Below, piece after piece: positions 17,470 to 26,435 of a DNA stretch of 64,000 bases. The DNA is from Clostridia bacterium (GTDB lineage: Bacteria > Bacillota > Clostridia > Oscillospirales > Acutalibacteraceae). The stretch spans positions 1 through 64,000 of the forward strand of contig JAFRUA010000031.1 of NCBI GenBank assembly GCA_017434855.1, written 5' to 3'. Positions within the stretch are counted from its first letter, which is position 1, and the number at the start of each line of letters is the position of its first letter. A program made the position numbers and the translations under genes. The notes under the pieces are model-generated. The model was not told where the DNA came from, did no database searches, and saw only the letters and a list, made by a program, of their open reading frames with translations.

Positions 17470-18178
17470 TTGACTCACCTGCCCTTTTGATGAATTGACT
17501 GCCCGGCTCCGAGGTACGATATGCGTCCGTCGTTCCAAAATAGCAGCCGCCGTGGGCCACCTGAAGGATGTGGTCCGCATAGGTCAGCGCCGCCGCAATG
17601 TCGTGCGACACCATAATGACCGTCAGGTGATCTTCGGTATTGAGGCGCTTGATCAGGGCATACAGGTCGGCGGTCACGATCGGGTCCAGCCCGGCGACCG
17701 GCTCGTCCAGCACCAGCAGCGTCTTGGTTGCACACAGCGCCCGCGCCAAAAGCACGCGCTGCTGCTGCCCGCCGGAAAGGGCACGATAGCTCTTTTTGCG
17801 CAGCGGCAGAATGCCCAGGCGTTCCATCCAGTCGTCCGCCGTTTTCCGCTGTGCTTTGGTATAGATCGGGCAAAGACCGGAGCGGTTCAGACAACCGGAG
17901 CGCACGACCTCTGTCACCGTTGCGGGAAAGTCGCGCTGGATCTCGGTCTGCTGCGGCAAATAGCCGATTTCATTCTTTTTGAGTGCCGGCGAAAATGTGA
18001 TCGTTCCCTGCAGCGGCGCCCGAAGCGACAGCAGCGTTTTCATCAGCGTGCTTTTTCCTGCGCCGTTTTCACCGACGATGCACAGATAATCGCCCTCATT
18101 CACAGTAAACGTCAGATGCTCCGCAACGGGTTTCCCCTCATACCCAACAGAGACGTCCTCAAACCGAAGCAATTCCAT
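17462..18178 (-). CDS. znuC: Metal ABC transporter ATP-binding protein, ZnuC-like
   Basis: 238 residues. All ABC ATPase motifs are present: Walker A 'GENGAGKST' (about residue 37), Q-loop 'YLPQQT', signature 'LSGGQQQR' (about 137), Walker B 'LLVLDEP' (about 158) and the switch His in 'VSHD'. It energises metal import through the downstream permease. It starts 2 bases after the binding-protein stop, with AAAGAGGTG inside the end of that gene. Confidence 0.95.
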   Translation of the reverse strand: MELLRFEDVSVGYEGKPVAEHLTFTVNEGDYLCIVGENGAGKSTLMKTLLSLRAPLQGTITFSPALKKNEIGYLPQQTEIQRDFPATVTEVVRSGCLNRSGLCPIYTKAQRKTADDWMERLGILPLRKKSYRALSGGQQQRVLLARALCATKTLLVLDEPVAGLDPIVTADLYALIKRLNTEDHLTVIMVSHDIAAALTYADHILQVAHGGCYFGTTDAYRTSEPGSQFIKRAGESNA

Positions 18179-18180
18179 TT

Positions 18181-19131
18181 TTAATTCAGCACCTCTTTCA
18201 AGACGGCCAGATTGTCAGCCATTGCGGAAAGATACGTCATACCGTTCTCGCGTTCGATTTCCCCAACCGACTGGCAGGAATTCATCATGCGGATCTGCGC
18301 GCCGGTTTCATTGCTGATGAACTGTGCAAATTCCGACGTGCTGCCGTCGATCACAAGGATGAACGGAAGGTTCTGTTCCTTCACGACCGAAACCAGATAG
18401 TTGATGGTGTCAATGCTGGCTTCACCGCCGGCCGCGCAGCCCGAAAACGCGGCATAGCAGTCCAGCCCGTAGTCCATCTGCAAATAGCGGAACGGGAAGC
18501 GGTCCGCAAACAACAGCGTTTTGCGCTTTGCCGTTTCAACGGCAGAAGCATATTCCTGTTCCAGCGCCGCCAGCTCTTTTTGATAGGCCTCGCTGTTGGC
18601 ACGATAGGTTTCGGCATTGTCCGGGTCCGCTTTTGAAAGCGTTTCCGTGATGGCCGCCACCATCTTTTGCGCGTTTTTCAGCGACGTCCAGATGTGTTCG
18701 TCCATCTCGGGGCCTTCGTTTGCATCTTCCTCCTCTTCCTCTTCTTCCATACCGGGCAGCGCCGTTTCTTCCACCGCGTTCACAGCGTTCATCAGCGCAA
18801 CGCTCATCAGGTCTTTGTTGCCGGCAGATTCCAGTGAACCGTCCACCCATGCGTCAGATTCGCCGCCGATATAAAAGAACACATCGGCGTTTGAAAGCGT
18901 CATGATGTCGTCTGCGCTGGGGGCAAAATTGTGCAGATCGACCTTGGAATCCAGCAGCAGCGTCAGGTGTTCGTCGCCGCCCATCACCTGACGGCAAAAA
19001 TCATAGATCGGGAACACCGAGCAAACAACCGACAGCCCATCGGTCGTTTCCTTCGGCTCGGATTTGCAGCCGGCCAGCAGCGTCAGCGCCAGCACAGCGC
19101 AAAGCAAAATCGCAATTGTTTTTTTCAGCAT
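18181..19131 (-). CDS. znuA: Zinc/manganese-binding lipoprotein, ZnuA-like
   Basis: 316 residues from ATG 19131 (AGAAGGAG upstream). Lipobox 'LLAGC' anchors it outside. It is a cluster A-I solute-binding protein: 'DLHNFAPSADD' supplies the first metal His and 'DEHIWTSL' the second. The flexible loop before the second His, usually His-rich in zinc binders, is instead an acidic run of about ten Glu/Asp. The third region reads 'ADRFPFRYL' with Asp where many relatives have His, a variant I associate with Firmicutes. Zinc is favoured but manganese cannot be excluded. Confidence 0.92.
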   Translation of the reverse strand: MLKKTIAILLCAVLALTLLAGCKSEPKETTDGLSVVCSVFPIYDFCRQVMGGDEHLTLLLDSKVDLHNFAPSADDIMTLSNADVFFYIGGESDAWVDGSLESAGNKDLMSVALMNAVNAVEETALPGMEEEEEEEDANEGPEMDEHIWTSLKNAQKMVAAITETLSKADPDNAETYRANSEAYQKELAALEQEYASAVETAKRKTLLFADRFPFRYLQMDYGLDCYAAFSGCAAGGEASIDTINYLVSVVKEQNLPFILVIDGSTSEFAQFISNETGAQIRMMNSCQSVGEIERENGMTYLSAMADNLAVLKEVLN

Positions 19132-19385
19132 AAAGAAAACACTCCTTCTGAAAGAGATTTGCGCGTTCGCCAAAAAACGAACGACAACGCCCGCCGCAGC
19201 AAAAAAGCGCCGCGGCAGCAGAAATCAACGCAGACTGCACCCGCGACGCAAAAAAAGACGCCGCGCACACCCCGCCGCAACGTGCAAACGGTATTCACCG
19301 AAAGCCCTGCTCCGGCCTGTCAAACACAGACCGACGCAAGGTCATGCACATCAAACAGCAGAGACAGGTGCAACGCACGTCCCTT

Positions 19386-19688
19386 TCAGTTCAGGAGTTT
19401 TGTTTTTAATTGGACCGGAGACAGGCAGAACAGCCCAAGGCGCAGCCGGCCGAGCAGTTCCACCGCCCCAAAGCACAGCAAGCACAGCAACGCCAGACCA
19501 AACGCCGCGTGCGAACGCGTGTCGCCGCGCAAAAGCTGGTCCGCATGCTGCGCGACCTGGCAGAACACACAGTGCTCCGCCGCGTCCTCGTCATGCTGCG
19601 GGTGAAACACCAGGGCGCAAACGCAAAACAGCGACAGCAGCAGGCTGACGACCATCAGCCAGGCCACAGATGTTTTCCATCGCTTCAT
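19386..19688 (-). CDS. Small membrane protein with His/Cys motif, first gene of metal operon
   Basis: 100 residues starting at ATG 19688 with GGGAGG upstream. There are two hydrophobic segments (about 6-24 and 58-80). Just after the first lies an acidic His/Cys motif, H-x2-H-D-E-D-x3-E-H-C-x2-C, which would suit metal binding. It lies between the Fur-type operator and znuA, separated from znuA by 254 bases in which I see no further gene. It may be a metal-regulated helper; I do not recognise the family. Confidence 0.7.
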   Translation of the reverse strand: MKRWKTSVAWLMVVSLLLSLFCVCALVFHPQHDEDAAEHCVFCQVAQHADQLLRGDTRSHAAFGLALLCLLCFGAVELLGRLRLGLFCLSPVQLKTKLLN

Positions 19689-19715
19689 GCGAATGCCTCC
19701 CTTCGTATCATGCAC

Positions 19716-19736
19716 AATTGAAACTCGATTTCAATT
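19716..19736. promoter_or_regulatory. Fur-family (Zur-like) operator
   Basis: A perfect 21-bp inverted repeat, arms AATTGAAA and TTTCAATT around a 5-bp centre, just downstream of the -10. Its position suits repression of the metal operon. The TTGAAA/TTTCAA spacing matches Fur-family boxes, and Zur is inferred from the genes. Confidence 0.75.
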
Positions 19737-19742
19737 TCGTGT

Positions 19743-19771
19743 ATTATACCACAAATCGAAGCAAAAGTCAA
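19743..19771 (-). promoter_or_regulatory. Sigma-A promoter of the metal ABC operon
   Basis: Minus strand TTGACT (19771-19766), 17-bp spacer, TATAAT (19748-19743). Confidence 0.88.
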
Positions 19772-20586
19772 GACGAAGTTTTTTTGCTGAACAGCATTGC
19801 CGGGCGATGGCCCGCCCCCTGCGTCATCACGCCGGTCTCTTTCACAAAGGGCGCCGCCTTTCGCCGAAAGTTGGCAACCGCAACCGGCACGCCGGTGATG
19901 GCCTCCTGCGCCTGCTGCAGATCGTTCAGGGTAAACATTTCCGGCAAAAAGTCAAAGATCAGCTCAAACGCCGCCGCCTTTTCCCGCAATTGCCGCAAAG
20001 CAGATGTGATGATGGCGGCGTGGTCAAAGGCCAGCGCGCTGCGGCCGGACGTTTCGTGCAGCGCCGTACCGAACGCGGTCCGCGCCTCTTTCAGCCGTGC
20101 CGTGAGTGTGACGTCGCCGCTGGTGAGGACCAGCGAAAAGGTTCCGTCCGCCGCCGGTGCAAAGTCCACGTCAAACCACCGTGCGTCCGCCGCGTCAGAC
20201 CCCGCCATGGGCGGCGGCGCTTCGTTCAGAACACAGATGAACGCGTTGGAAATGATCCGTCCGCGCGGATCACGGTCCAGCGCGCTGAACACGCCGGTAT
20301 ACACCAGCGCCGCGGGCGGCACGCCGGTCTCTTCCTTCAGCTCGCGCAGCGCGCAGTCCTCCACGGTTTCATCCATGCGCAAAAAGCCGCCGGGCAGTGC
20401 CCAGCAATCGCGAAAGGGATGCTCCCCGCGCCGGACCAGCAGCAGCGAAAGGCGCCGCACCGGGTCCTTGCGAAAGTTGTCAAGTCCCTCCGTACGCAAA
20501 GCAAACACGGCAATGTCTGTTGTGACCGAAGGGCGCGCAAACTGCTCCATGCTGTAACCACGCAGATAGTCCTGTTCCGAATTCAT
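19768..20586 (-). CDS. Nudix hydrolase with NrtR-like C-terminal winged helix
   Basis: 272 residues from ATG 20586 (AAAGGAGC upstream). The Nudix box G-x5-E-x7-RE-x2-EE-x-G spans about residues 72-95, and the enzyme would cleave a nucleoside diphosphate-linked substrate such as ADP-ribose. The C-terminal part ('LPEMFTLNDLQQAQEAITG', then 'NFRRK') matches the winged-helix of NrtR regulators, which sense ADP-ribose and control NAD genes. An extra central stretch of about 90 residues separates the two. It is the third gene of an operon with an NAD-kinase-like and an SPFH protein, which supports a nucleotide or NAD theme. Confidence 0.85.
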   Translation of the reverse strand: MNSEQDYLRGYSMEQFARPSVTTDIAVFALRTEGLDNFRKDPVRRLSLLLVRRGEHPFRDCWALPGGFLRMDETVEDCALRELKEETGVPPAALVYTGVFSALDRDPRGRIISNAFICVLNEAPPPMAGSDAADARWFDVDFAPAADGTFSLVLTSGDVTLTARLKEARTAFGTALHETSGRSALAFDHAAIITSALRQLREKAAAFELIFDFLPEMFTLNDLQQAQEAITGVPVAVANFRRKAAPFVKETGVMTQGAGHRPAMLFSKKTSS

Positions 20587-20679
20587 ATGCAAAATGCTCC
20601 TTTCAATCGCCGCGGCACACCCGGTGCGGCGCCGCAAAGCAGCACCGCAGCCGGGCGGCCGTGGATCTGTTTGATTGTT

Positions 20680-21615
20680 TCATATGACCAACCGCCCTGT
20701 CTTCGCTGCCAGGCCGACCGTCGCAACGGCGCCCGCATTGAATTCCAGGCTGTCACGCTCCATCCCGTCGCTGAAGATCACGCCGTTTTCCGCCATAAAA
20801 GACGTGACCGTGATGGGGGCGTCGGCTTCGATTTTGCCAAAGACCAGCCCGGCGCCCGTGGATTTGCTGGGGTACGGCTCTCGCACGGCATAGCGCAGAT
20901 AACGCGCGTCCCACGGCATTGCTGCCGCCGGTTCGGCAACGGCGCTCCATCCGCAGCCGCGTCCCACACCCGCCGCCCCGGCCAGCACGCTTTTGAGCCA
21001 GCCGGTGGAACCGAGCCCGGTGGACACAATGATTCCGCTGGACGACTGGATCTCTCGCCGGCCGCCCGCGCACAGTTCATAGCGCGCCGATGCGTGGGTC
21101 CGCTGCCCGATGAAGATGTCGTTGACGCCGCAAAGCGTCTGCCCGTCGCTGAGCCGCGCTTCGGCCAGGGTGACGGTTTTGACGCGGCGCAGACCGCCCA
21201 GCGTTTCGGGCACAACGGTTTTCAGGTCCCCCGCCGCAAACGGAAGCAGCACGCCGTCCCAGCGTTTCGGGTCCGGGTTGACCCCGATCAGGTTCTGACT
21301 TGTCAGATACTTGAGCGTATTTGCCACCAGCCCGTCGCGGCCGACGGCAACCACCAGGTCCCGCTCGCCAAACAGAAAATTCCCAATATAGTCGCGGTCC
21401 ACCACCTGCAGCCGCCCGCAGCATTCCAGCGCGCTGACCGCCGCGGCAACCGCCGCCTGATAGGTGCTGTCTTCCGCTTCATAGTCGGCAAAATCGCCGC
21501 CGTGGTGCTCGATATAAAACCTCGCCTGCCCCACGGTGTTGTATCGCCGGACCAGGTCCTGCAGCCGCGTGCGCTGCGTGATCAGAACGATTTTTCGGTC
21601 CGTCATGCGTTTCAT
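20680..21615 (-). CDS. NAD-kinase-like protein with altered GGDG motif
   Basis: 311 residues. The fold of the NAD kinase/diacylglycerol kinase superfamily is suggested by 'VVAVGRDGLVANTLKYL' (about residue 90) and 'STGLGSTGWLKS' (about 200), the latter matching the conserved G-S-T stretch. The catalytic G-G-D-G-T of NAD kinases reads G-R-D-G-L here. The Asp remains, but the second Gly and Thr are lost, so activity or substrate may differ. It starts 5 bases after the SPFH stop and lies 93 bases before the Nudix gene. Confidence 0.8.
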   Translation of the reverse strand: MKRMTDRKIVLITQRTRLQDLVRRYNTVGQARFYIEHHGGDFADYEAEDSTYQAAVAAAVSALECCGRLQVVDRDYIGNFLFGERDLVVAVGRDGLVANTLKYLTSQNLIGVNPDPKRWDGVLLPFAAGDLKTVVPETLGGLRRVKTVTLAEARLSDGQTLCGVNDIFIGQRTHASARYELCAGGRREIQSSSGIIVSTGLGSTGWLKSVLAGAAGVGRGCGWSAVAEPAAAMPWDARYLRYAVREPYPSKSTGAGLVFGKIEADAPITVTSFMAENGVIFSDGMERDSLEFNAGAVATVGLAAKTGRLVI

Positions 21616-21619
21616 CGGT

Positions 21620-22651
21620 TCATGCCCCCTTCAGGCTTTCCAAAAGATCGGGGGTGATGTTGAGCGCACCGATCTTTGCGCTGTTTGCCGCCAGCTTTTC
21701 AAAGGCGCTTGCAATCATTTTTTCCGGTTCCATATTCAGCGTTGCCAGCGCAACCAAAACCTCCGGGCTGAGCCGGTTGTATGCGTCCATCACCGCGCCG
21801 ATCCGGTACGCTTCGGCATCGGCGTCTTTTTTGGCGTTTTCCAGCCGCAGCGCCGCCAGCTCTTTTCGCTTGCGCTCCAGATCGATCTGCGCGTCCAGCT
21901 GCAGCCGCTCACGTTCCGCCTCGCTGATCGTGCGGATCCTTGCCAGCTCGTTTTCTTTTTCCAAAAGCATCTTTTTGGTACCGAGTTCTGTTTCACGGAT
22001 CTGCTTTTTCTTTTCTTCCACAGAGATCTCGGTGTTCAGCTCGTTTTCTTTGACCTTGCGCTCCTGCTCAATGGACGCATTGCGGCGCTCATACAGCGCG
22101 TCGTCGCTCTGCTTCAGGATCGCTTCGCGGGTCTCGGCCTCCAATGCGCGGAAGGTCTCTTTGTCGGCACTGATCTTTAAGATGGAAACGCCTGTCAGCG
22201 CAACGCCCAGCTGCGCAAGCTCCCGCACACCGGAAAGCCGTTCCAGCATGTGGGCGGCCAGCGTACCGCCGACCTTCACCGCCTGCGTCAGCCTGATCGC
22301 GCCCATTTCGCTTTTGACCATCGTTTCTGCAATGTTGACGATGCGCTGCGCCAGCTTTTTGATGGGCGTGTCATAATACTCCTTGCTGCGCAGCTTCACG
22401 GTGAAATTCATCTGCGACGCGATTTTTTGATAATCCGTCACGCGATAGGTCAACTGCCCCTGGACCGTCACGTTTTGAAAATCGAGCGTCTTTTCTTCAA
22501 AGATAAAGTCCGCTTCCATGTTTGAAACCGGCACAACCGCAACGGCCGTGCTTTTGTCATAATAGCGAAACGACAGACCCTGCCCGCCTTCAATCAGGCG
22601 GCCCTTGCGATAACGAAGCACATAATCATTCGGCAAAAACTTGATATACAT
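21620..22651 (-). CDS. SPFH/Band 7 domain protein
   Basis: 343 residues. The SPFH domain covers about 20-190 ('TVQGQLTYRV', 'VNIAETMVKSEMG', 'GVSILKISADKETFRALEAETRE'). A long Glu/Arg/Lys-rich coiled coil of about 120 residues follows. There is no N-terminal membrane helix, unlike flotillins and prohibitins, so it would be peripheral or soluble and likely oligomerises into a ring or scaffold. It is the first gene of the three-gene operon, with AGGAGGGAT before the ATG. Confidence 0.9.
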   Translation of the reverse strand: MYIKFLPNDYVLRYRKGRLIEGGQGLSFRYYDKSTAVAVVPVSNMEADFIFEEKTLDFQNVTVQGQLTYRVTDYQKIASQMNFTVKLRSKEYYDTPIKKLAQRIVNIAETMVKSEMGAIRLTQAVKVGGTLAAHMLERLSGVRELAQLGVALTGVSILKISADKETFRALEAETREAILKQSDDALYERRNASIEQERKVKENELNTEISVEEKKKQIRETELGTKKMLLEKENELARIRTISEAERERLQLDAQIDLERKRKELAALRLENAKKDADAEAYRIGAVMDAYNRLSPEVLVALATLNMEPEKMIASAFEKLAANSAKIGALNITPDLLESLKGA

Positions 22652-22729
22652 AACGATCCCTCCTGAATCATCACAAAATAGATTGTCGCAATCATTCAGG
22701 TGGCGCCCCTCTGAATTATTTGCAACATG

Positions 22730-22758
22730 ATAATATCACAATGTAAATAACTTGTCAA
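22730..22758 (-). promoter_or_regulatory. Sigma-A promoter of the SPFH operon
   Basis: Minus strand TTGACA (22758-22753), 17-bp spacer, TATTAT (22735-22730), with a leader of about 75 bases before the SPFH ATG. Confidence 0.85.
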
Positions 22759-22831
22759 GGGGTTTTTTTGATTTTTTTCATATTTTTTGAAAATAGCGGC
22801 AGGCAGCCGCAGCCGCCCGCCGTGGGGTGTC

Positions 22832-24472
22832 TCAATCCTTATACACGCGCTTGATCTTCAGCGTCGTGGTCTTGGGGAATTCCGTGTCGCGGGTCTTGAC
22901 CTTGAGGATGCGCTTATAGACAGGCAACTGGCGGTTCAGCGCGGTGACGTCCTCCTTGATCTTTTCCTTCGCGTTCGGCTCGGCGTCGGTGTCCAGGAAG
23001 AATTCCGCCGTGATCATATTGTCTTCGTCTGAAACAACGACCTCTTTGACGTACGGAATGGTGATCATGATCTTGTCTTCGATCTCTTCGGGCGAGACGT
23101 TCTTGCCGTTGGAAAGCACGATCAGGTTCTTTTTGCGGCCGACATAGAACAGAAAGCCGTCCTCGTCAAAGCGGCCGTAGTCGCCGGTCTTGTACCAGCC
23201 GTCCTCAAACACGGCGGCTGTCGCTTCGGGATCGTCATAATAACCGACCATGACGTTGTCGCCCTTGACCCAGATTTCGCCGACGCCTTCTTCGTCCGGC
23301 TCATGAATCTTGACTTCACAGCAGGCCATCGGCTTGCCGCAGGAGCCGAGCTTGTGGTCCTGCAATGTAGAAAGCGTGATGCCCGGCGAGCACTCCGTGG
23401 TGCCATAGCCTGTGAGGATTTCGATGCCGAAATCGCTCATGCCCTTTTCGATCTTCGGGTCGAGGTAGGCACCGCCGACCACGAGGTATTCAAGGTCGCC
23501 GCCGAGACCGTCGATGATTGCCTTGAAGATCTTGCGGCGACGGTCGATGCCGATCTTACGCAGCGCATTGCTGAGCTTGATGCCCTTGCGCAGCTTTTCC
23601 GCCTGACCGCTCTTTTCCGCCTTGCGCCAGATGGTCTTGTAGATCGTTTCCACCAGCAGCGGCACGCCGGCGATCTGGTGCGGGTGATAGGTAATGATGT
23701 CGTTCGGAATATCCTTCAGGCTGCGGCAGATGTAGCCCCAACCAGTCATGACGTTGGAAGAGAACAGCGCGCTGGCCCACGCAAAGGTGTGGTTCATCGG
23801 CAGGAAACCGATGCCGTGCGTGCTTTGCAGCACACGCAGCGACGCGACCACTGAAGCGCACACGTTGCGGTGGCTGAGCATGACGCCCTTGCTGCGGCCC
23901 GTGGTGCCGGAGGTATAGACGATGGCGGCCAGGGTGTCCGGCGTCGGCGGGTGGTCAAGATAGCTATCGTTGCCGGCGTCCAGGTCGGCATGACCCTCTG
24001 CGATCATGTCATAGAAGTCTTCGATCTTCATATAGAGTGAGACGTTGACGCCCTCGGCCTGCTTCATCTTTTCAATGGTCCCGGCAAAGTCTTTGGAATA
24101 ATAGATCGCGTCGCACTGCGAACGGACCATGATGTCGATGATGTCGTCGTCCATCAGCTTGGCGTCGATGGGAATGGAGGTGTTGTTGCCGGTCAGGATG
24201 GAATAGAAGCAGATGATCCAGTAATAGCTGTTGTCGCTGAGGATGGCGACCTTTTTCCCGTCCATCCCGTGCTTGAAAAGGAACTGGCCCAGACCGGTCG
24301 AATCGTACCAGACCTCGTTAAAGCTCTTGGTGCGGGTGGACTTTGCCGTTTCCATATAGATGTACTGCTTCTGGTCGCCGCCGTGAATATGTCCGTACTC
24401 GATGAACTCGCGCGCGGTTTTATATTCAGGAACCTCCATGAATATGCCCTTCGGGAACTTTTTCTTGGCCAT
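22832..24472 (-). CDS. AMP-forming acyl-CoA synthetase (long-chain type)
   Basis: 546 residues from ATG 24472, with AAAAGGAGA upstream; the longer open frame upstream covers the promoter and is not coding. The AMP-binding family motifs are clear: 'YTSGTTGRSKGVMLSH' (about residue 180), 'LTGYGTTECSP' (about 345), 'WYKTGDYG' (about 430), and the C-terminal lysine region 'FPKTTTLKIKR'. It would activate a fatty or related carboxylic acid to the adenylate and then to the CoA thioester in the cytoplasm. Monocistronic with its own promoter. Confidence 0.93.
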   Translation of the reverse strand: MAKKKFPKGIFMEVPEYKTAREFIEYGHIHGGDQKQYIYMETAKSTRTKSFNEVWYDSTGLGQFLFKHGMDGKKVAILSDNSYYWIICFYSILTGNNTSIPIDAKLMDDDIIDIMVRSQCDAIYYSKDFAGTIEKMKQAEGVNVSLYMKIEDFYDMIAEGHADLDAGNDSYLDHPPTPDTLAAIVYTSGTTGRSKGVMLSHRNVCASVVASLRVLQSTHGIGFLPMNHTFAWASALFSSNVMTGWGYICRSLKDIPNDIITYHPHQIAGVPLLVETIYKTIWRKAEKSGQAEKLRKGIKLSNALRKIGIDRRRKIFKAIIDGLGGDLEYLVVGGAYLDPKIEKGMSDFGIEILTGYGTTECSPGITLSTLQDHKLGSCGKPMACCEVKIHEPDEEGVGEIWVKGDNVMVGYYDDPEATAAVFEDGWYKTGDYGRFDEDGFLFYVGRKKNLIVLSNGKNVSPEEIEDKIMITIPYVKEVVVSDEDNMITAEFFLDTDAEPNAKEKIKEDVTALNRQLPVYKRILKVKTRDTEFPKTTTLKIKRVYKD

Positions 24473-24520
24473 AGGGATCGTCTCCTTTTCATAAAAAGCT
24501 TTATTTAAAATGACTGGTTC

Positions 24521-24549
24521 ATTATACACAAGGAACCGAAGCAAGTCAA
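24521..24549 (-). promoter_or_regulatory. Sigma-A promoter of the acyl-CoA synthetase
   Basis: Minus strand TTGACT (24549-24544), 17-bp spacer, TATAAT (24526-24521). Confidence 0.88.
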
Positions 24550-24682
24550 GTCTTTCCGAAAATCGGCGATAGATGACCGCCATTTGTCGCCGTTCTTTGC
24601 CCACACCGCGGCACTCAGAAGGCAGCCGGATGACCGCCGGCAAAAAAGTTGAAACTTTGCCGCATCTTTTTTCATTTTAGGC

Positions 24683-24711
24683 TTGACAAGCAAAAAAAAA
24701 TAGTGTAAGAT
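24683..24711 (+). promoter_or_regulatory. Promoter of tRNA-Val
   Basis: TTGACA (24683-24688), 17-bp A-rich spacer, TAAGAT (24706-24711), about 20 bases before the tRNA. Confidence 0.85.
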
Positions 24712-24730
24712 ATACAAGCATTCCGAAGAC

Positions 24731-24807
<77 letters not shown>

Positions 24808-24810
24808 TCA

Positions 24811-24850
24811 AAGAAACCACTTTTGTCTACCACGGCAAAAGTGGTTTCTT
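24811..24850. terminator. Terminator after tRNA-Val
   Basis: A perfect 15-bp stem: AAGAAACCACTTTTG (24811-24825) pairs with 24836-24850 around a 10-base loop. Confidence 0.88.
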
Positions 24851-25090
24851 CGTGCATTTTGGGCGAAAATCAGGCAAAATATAGCAAAATCGGGCTTCGG
24901 AGCGGTCGATCGGCCGCTGCGAGGCCCCATTTTTTGTTTTCATCGGTCGAGACGCTCCGGAAACACCGATGTGCTTTTCTCGTTTCTCTGCGCAGCAAAG
25001 AACCGCAAAAGGATTGCAAAGGAACGATTTGAATCATACAATACGCGAACCGGTAAACAGCGCACAGATCATTATTGAGAAGGCAAACGA
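24851..25090. other. Geneless stretch after tRNA terminator
   Basis: No gene seen. A GC-rich hairpin (AGCGG...CCGCT, near 24899-24918) followed by CCCCATTTTTT could be a second terminator. The rest is featureless up to the promoter at 25091. Confidence 0.5.
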
Positions 25091-25119
25091 TTGACAGCCC
25101 GGCGTGTAGTGAGTATAAT
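25091..25119 (+). promoter_or_regulatory. Sigma-A promoter of secreted phosphoesterase
   Basis: TTGACA (25091-25096), 17-bp spacer, TATAAT (25114-25119). A 155-base leader follows. Confidence 0.88.
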
Positions 25120-25275
25120 AGATGTAAAGAAATATCAGCTTTAAAGAAAGAGGAAACCTTATAGCAACGCTTTATCAGATTCTAAAATGCTTTTTCCGGT
25201 GTTCTTTCTCGATCGGTTTTGTCGTGCACGTGAAACCATTTGAACAACCCCATTTCGAACACAGGAGGTCGTCAT

Positions 25276-26406
25276 ATGATGAAAGCCAAAATCAGTTTTG
25301 TCAAACGCGTTTTGTCGCTGTTGCTTTGCATTATTCTGCTGTTTGCGGCGCTCACGGCAAACGCAGTCTCAAACAAAGACAAACAAGACATCACCGTCAA
25401 CCATTCGGACAGTCTTTCCAGACTGTTTCATGAAAAGCCCGCTTACTGCCTGTATTGCAGCGGATACCACAGCGGCACCTGGGGCCCCTTTATTCAGTTT
25501 TTCCATAACATTGCCTACTTCTTCTGCGGAATCGTCGGAAAATATCCTGACAAAGGACGGATGATTTTCACCTTTGATTCCATTGACGCAGGCGCAGACG
25601 AGCCCTTTTACTTCATCCACCTCGGCGACAATCACCTGTCTTTCATCGACGAACGCGACTACGGGGATGCGCGGCTGGTTGAAACCGCGAACGCGCGCTT
25701 TGATTACTGCCCATATGCGCAGCGGGTGCTGGATGACGCCTCGCTCAAAGCCGAGGAACTGGACGCCTTTATTGTCCACACCGGCGACCTGATCGATTAC
25801 ATTTCTCAGAAAAATCTGGATCTGGCCAAAGACTTCACTGATCAAAACGACGTGTTTGCCTGCGCCGGCAATCATGAGTATCACGTCTATATCTGGGATG
25901 ACGGTGAGGACGTTCCCCGCCGGGAGCGCGTGGAGGAAAAGGTGCAGGCTGCGTTTTCCAACAACATCCGATTCTCCGTCCGCGAGGAGCACGGCGTCAA
26001 GTTTATCGCCATTGACAATTCCTTCCACACCATCGAACAGTGGCAGCTGGACAGGTTCAAGGAAGAAATCACGGACGGCAAGCCGATCATTCTGGCGCTG
26101 CACGTGCCGGTTTACGCGCCGGACATCTTTGAATTCCAGATGACAAAACTGGATTACCCGCACCCGGCATGGCTGATGGCGGTTCCGGAGGACCTGATGG
26201 CGGAATACAACTATGAGCCGCAGTGGATTGAAGAGCAAAAAGCGAACGACGCTACAAAGGAGTTTTACGATTTGATCGTCAGCACGGCAAACCTCAAAGC
26301 GATTCTCGTCGGTCATGACCACGCCCACTTCGTTTCTCAGGTGACGCCGACGCTCAAGCAGTACATGGTCGCCTGCGAGGAAGGGCAGATCTTTGTTGTC
26401 AATTAA
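25276..26406 (+). CDS. Secreted calcineurin-like metallophosphoesterase
   Basis: 376 residues from ATG 25276, with AGGAGG upstream. A signal peptide ends near residue 28. The metallophosphoesterase core is clear: 'HLGDNHLSF' (about 118), 'VHTGDLIDYIS' (about 168), 'CAGNHEYH' (about 197), 'LALHVPVY' (about 275) and 'VGHDHAHF' (about 350), giving the full dinuclear metal site. It would hydrolyse phosphoesters outside the cell. Between signal peptide and catalytic domain is an aromatic amphipathic segment ('FIQFFHNIAYFFCGI') like the tails on other secreted proteins here. Confidence 0.9.
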   Translation: MMKAKISFVKRVLSLLLCIILLFAALTANAVSNKDKQDITVNHSDSLSRLFHEKPAYCLYCSGYHSGTWGPFIQFFHNIAYFFCGIVGKYPDKGRMIFTFDSIDAGADEPFYFIHLGDNHLSFIDERDYGDARLVETANARFDYCPYAQRVLDDASLKAEELDAFIVHTGDLIDYISQKNLDLAKDFTDQNDVFACAGNHEYHVYIWDDGEDVPRRERVEEKVQAAFSNNIRFSVREEHGVKFIAIDNSFHTIEQWQLDRFKEEITDGKPIILALHVPVYAPDIFEFQMTKLDYPHPAWLMAVPEDLMAEYNYEPQWIEEQKANDATKEFYDLIVSTANLKAILVGHDHAHFVSQVTPTLKQYMVACEEGQIFVVN

Positions 26407-26435
26407 TCGGATCGTGCAAAAAAGATTTGTAACCG

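Noticed and set aside
19132..19385. Extra gene between znuA and the small membrane protein
   Set aside because: Open frames exist on both strands but none has a ribosome site or recognisable sequence.
19687..21657. 656-codon frame on the plus strand
   Set aside because: Runs antisense through the metal-operon promoter, the Nudix gene and the NAD-kinase-like gene, all better supported.
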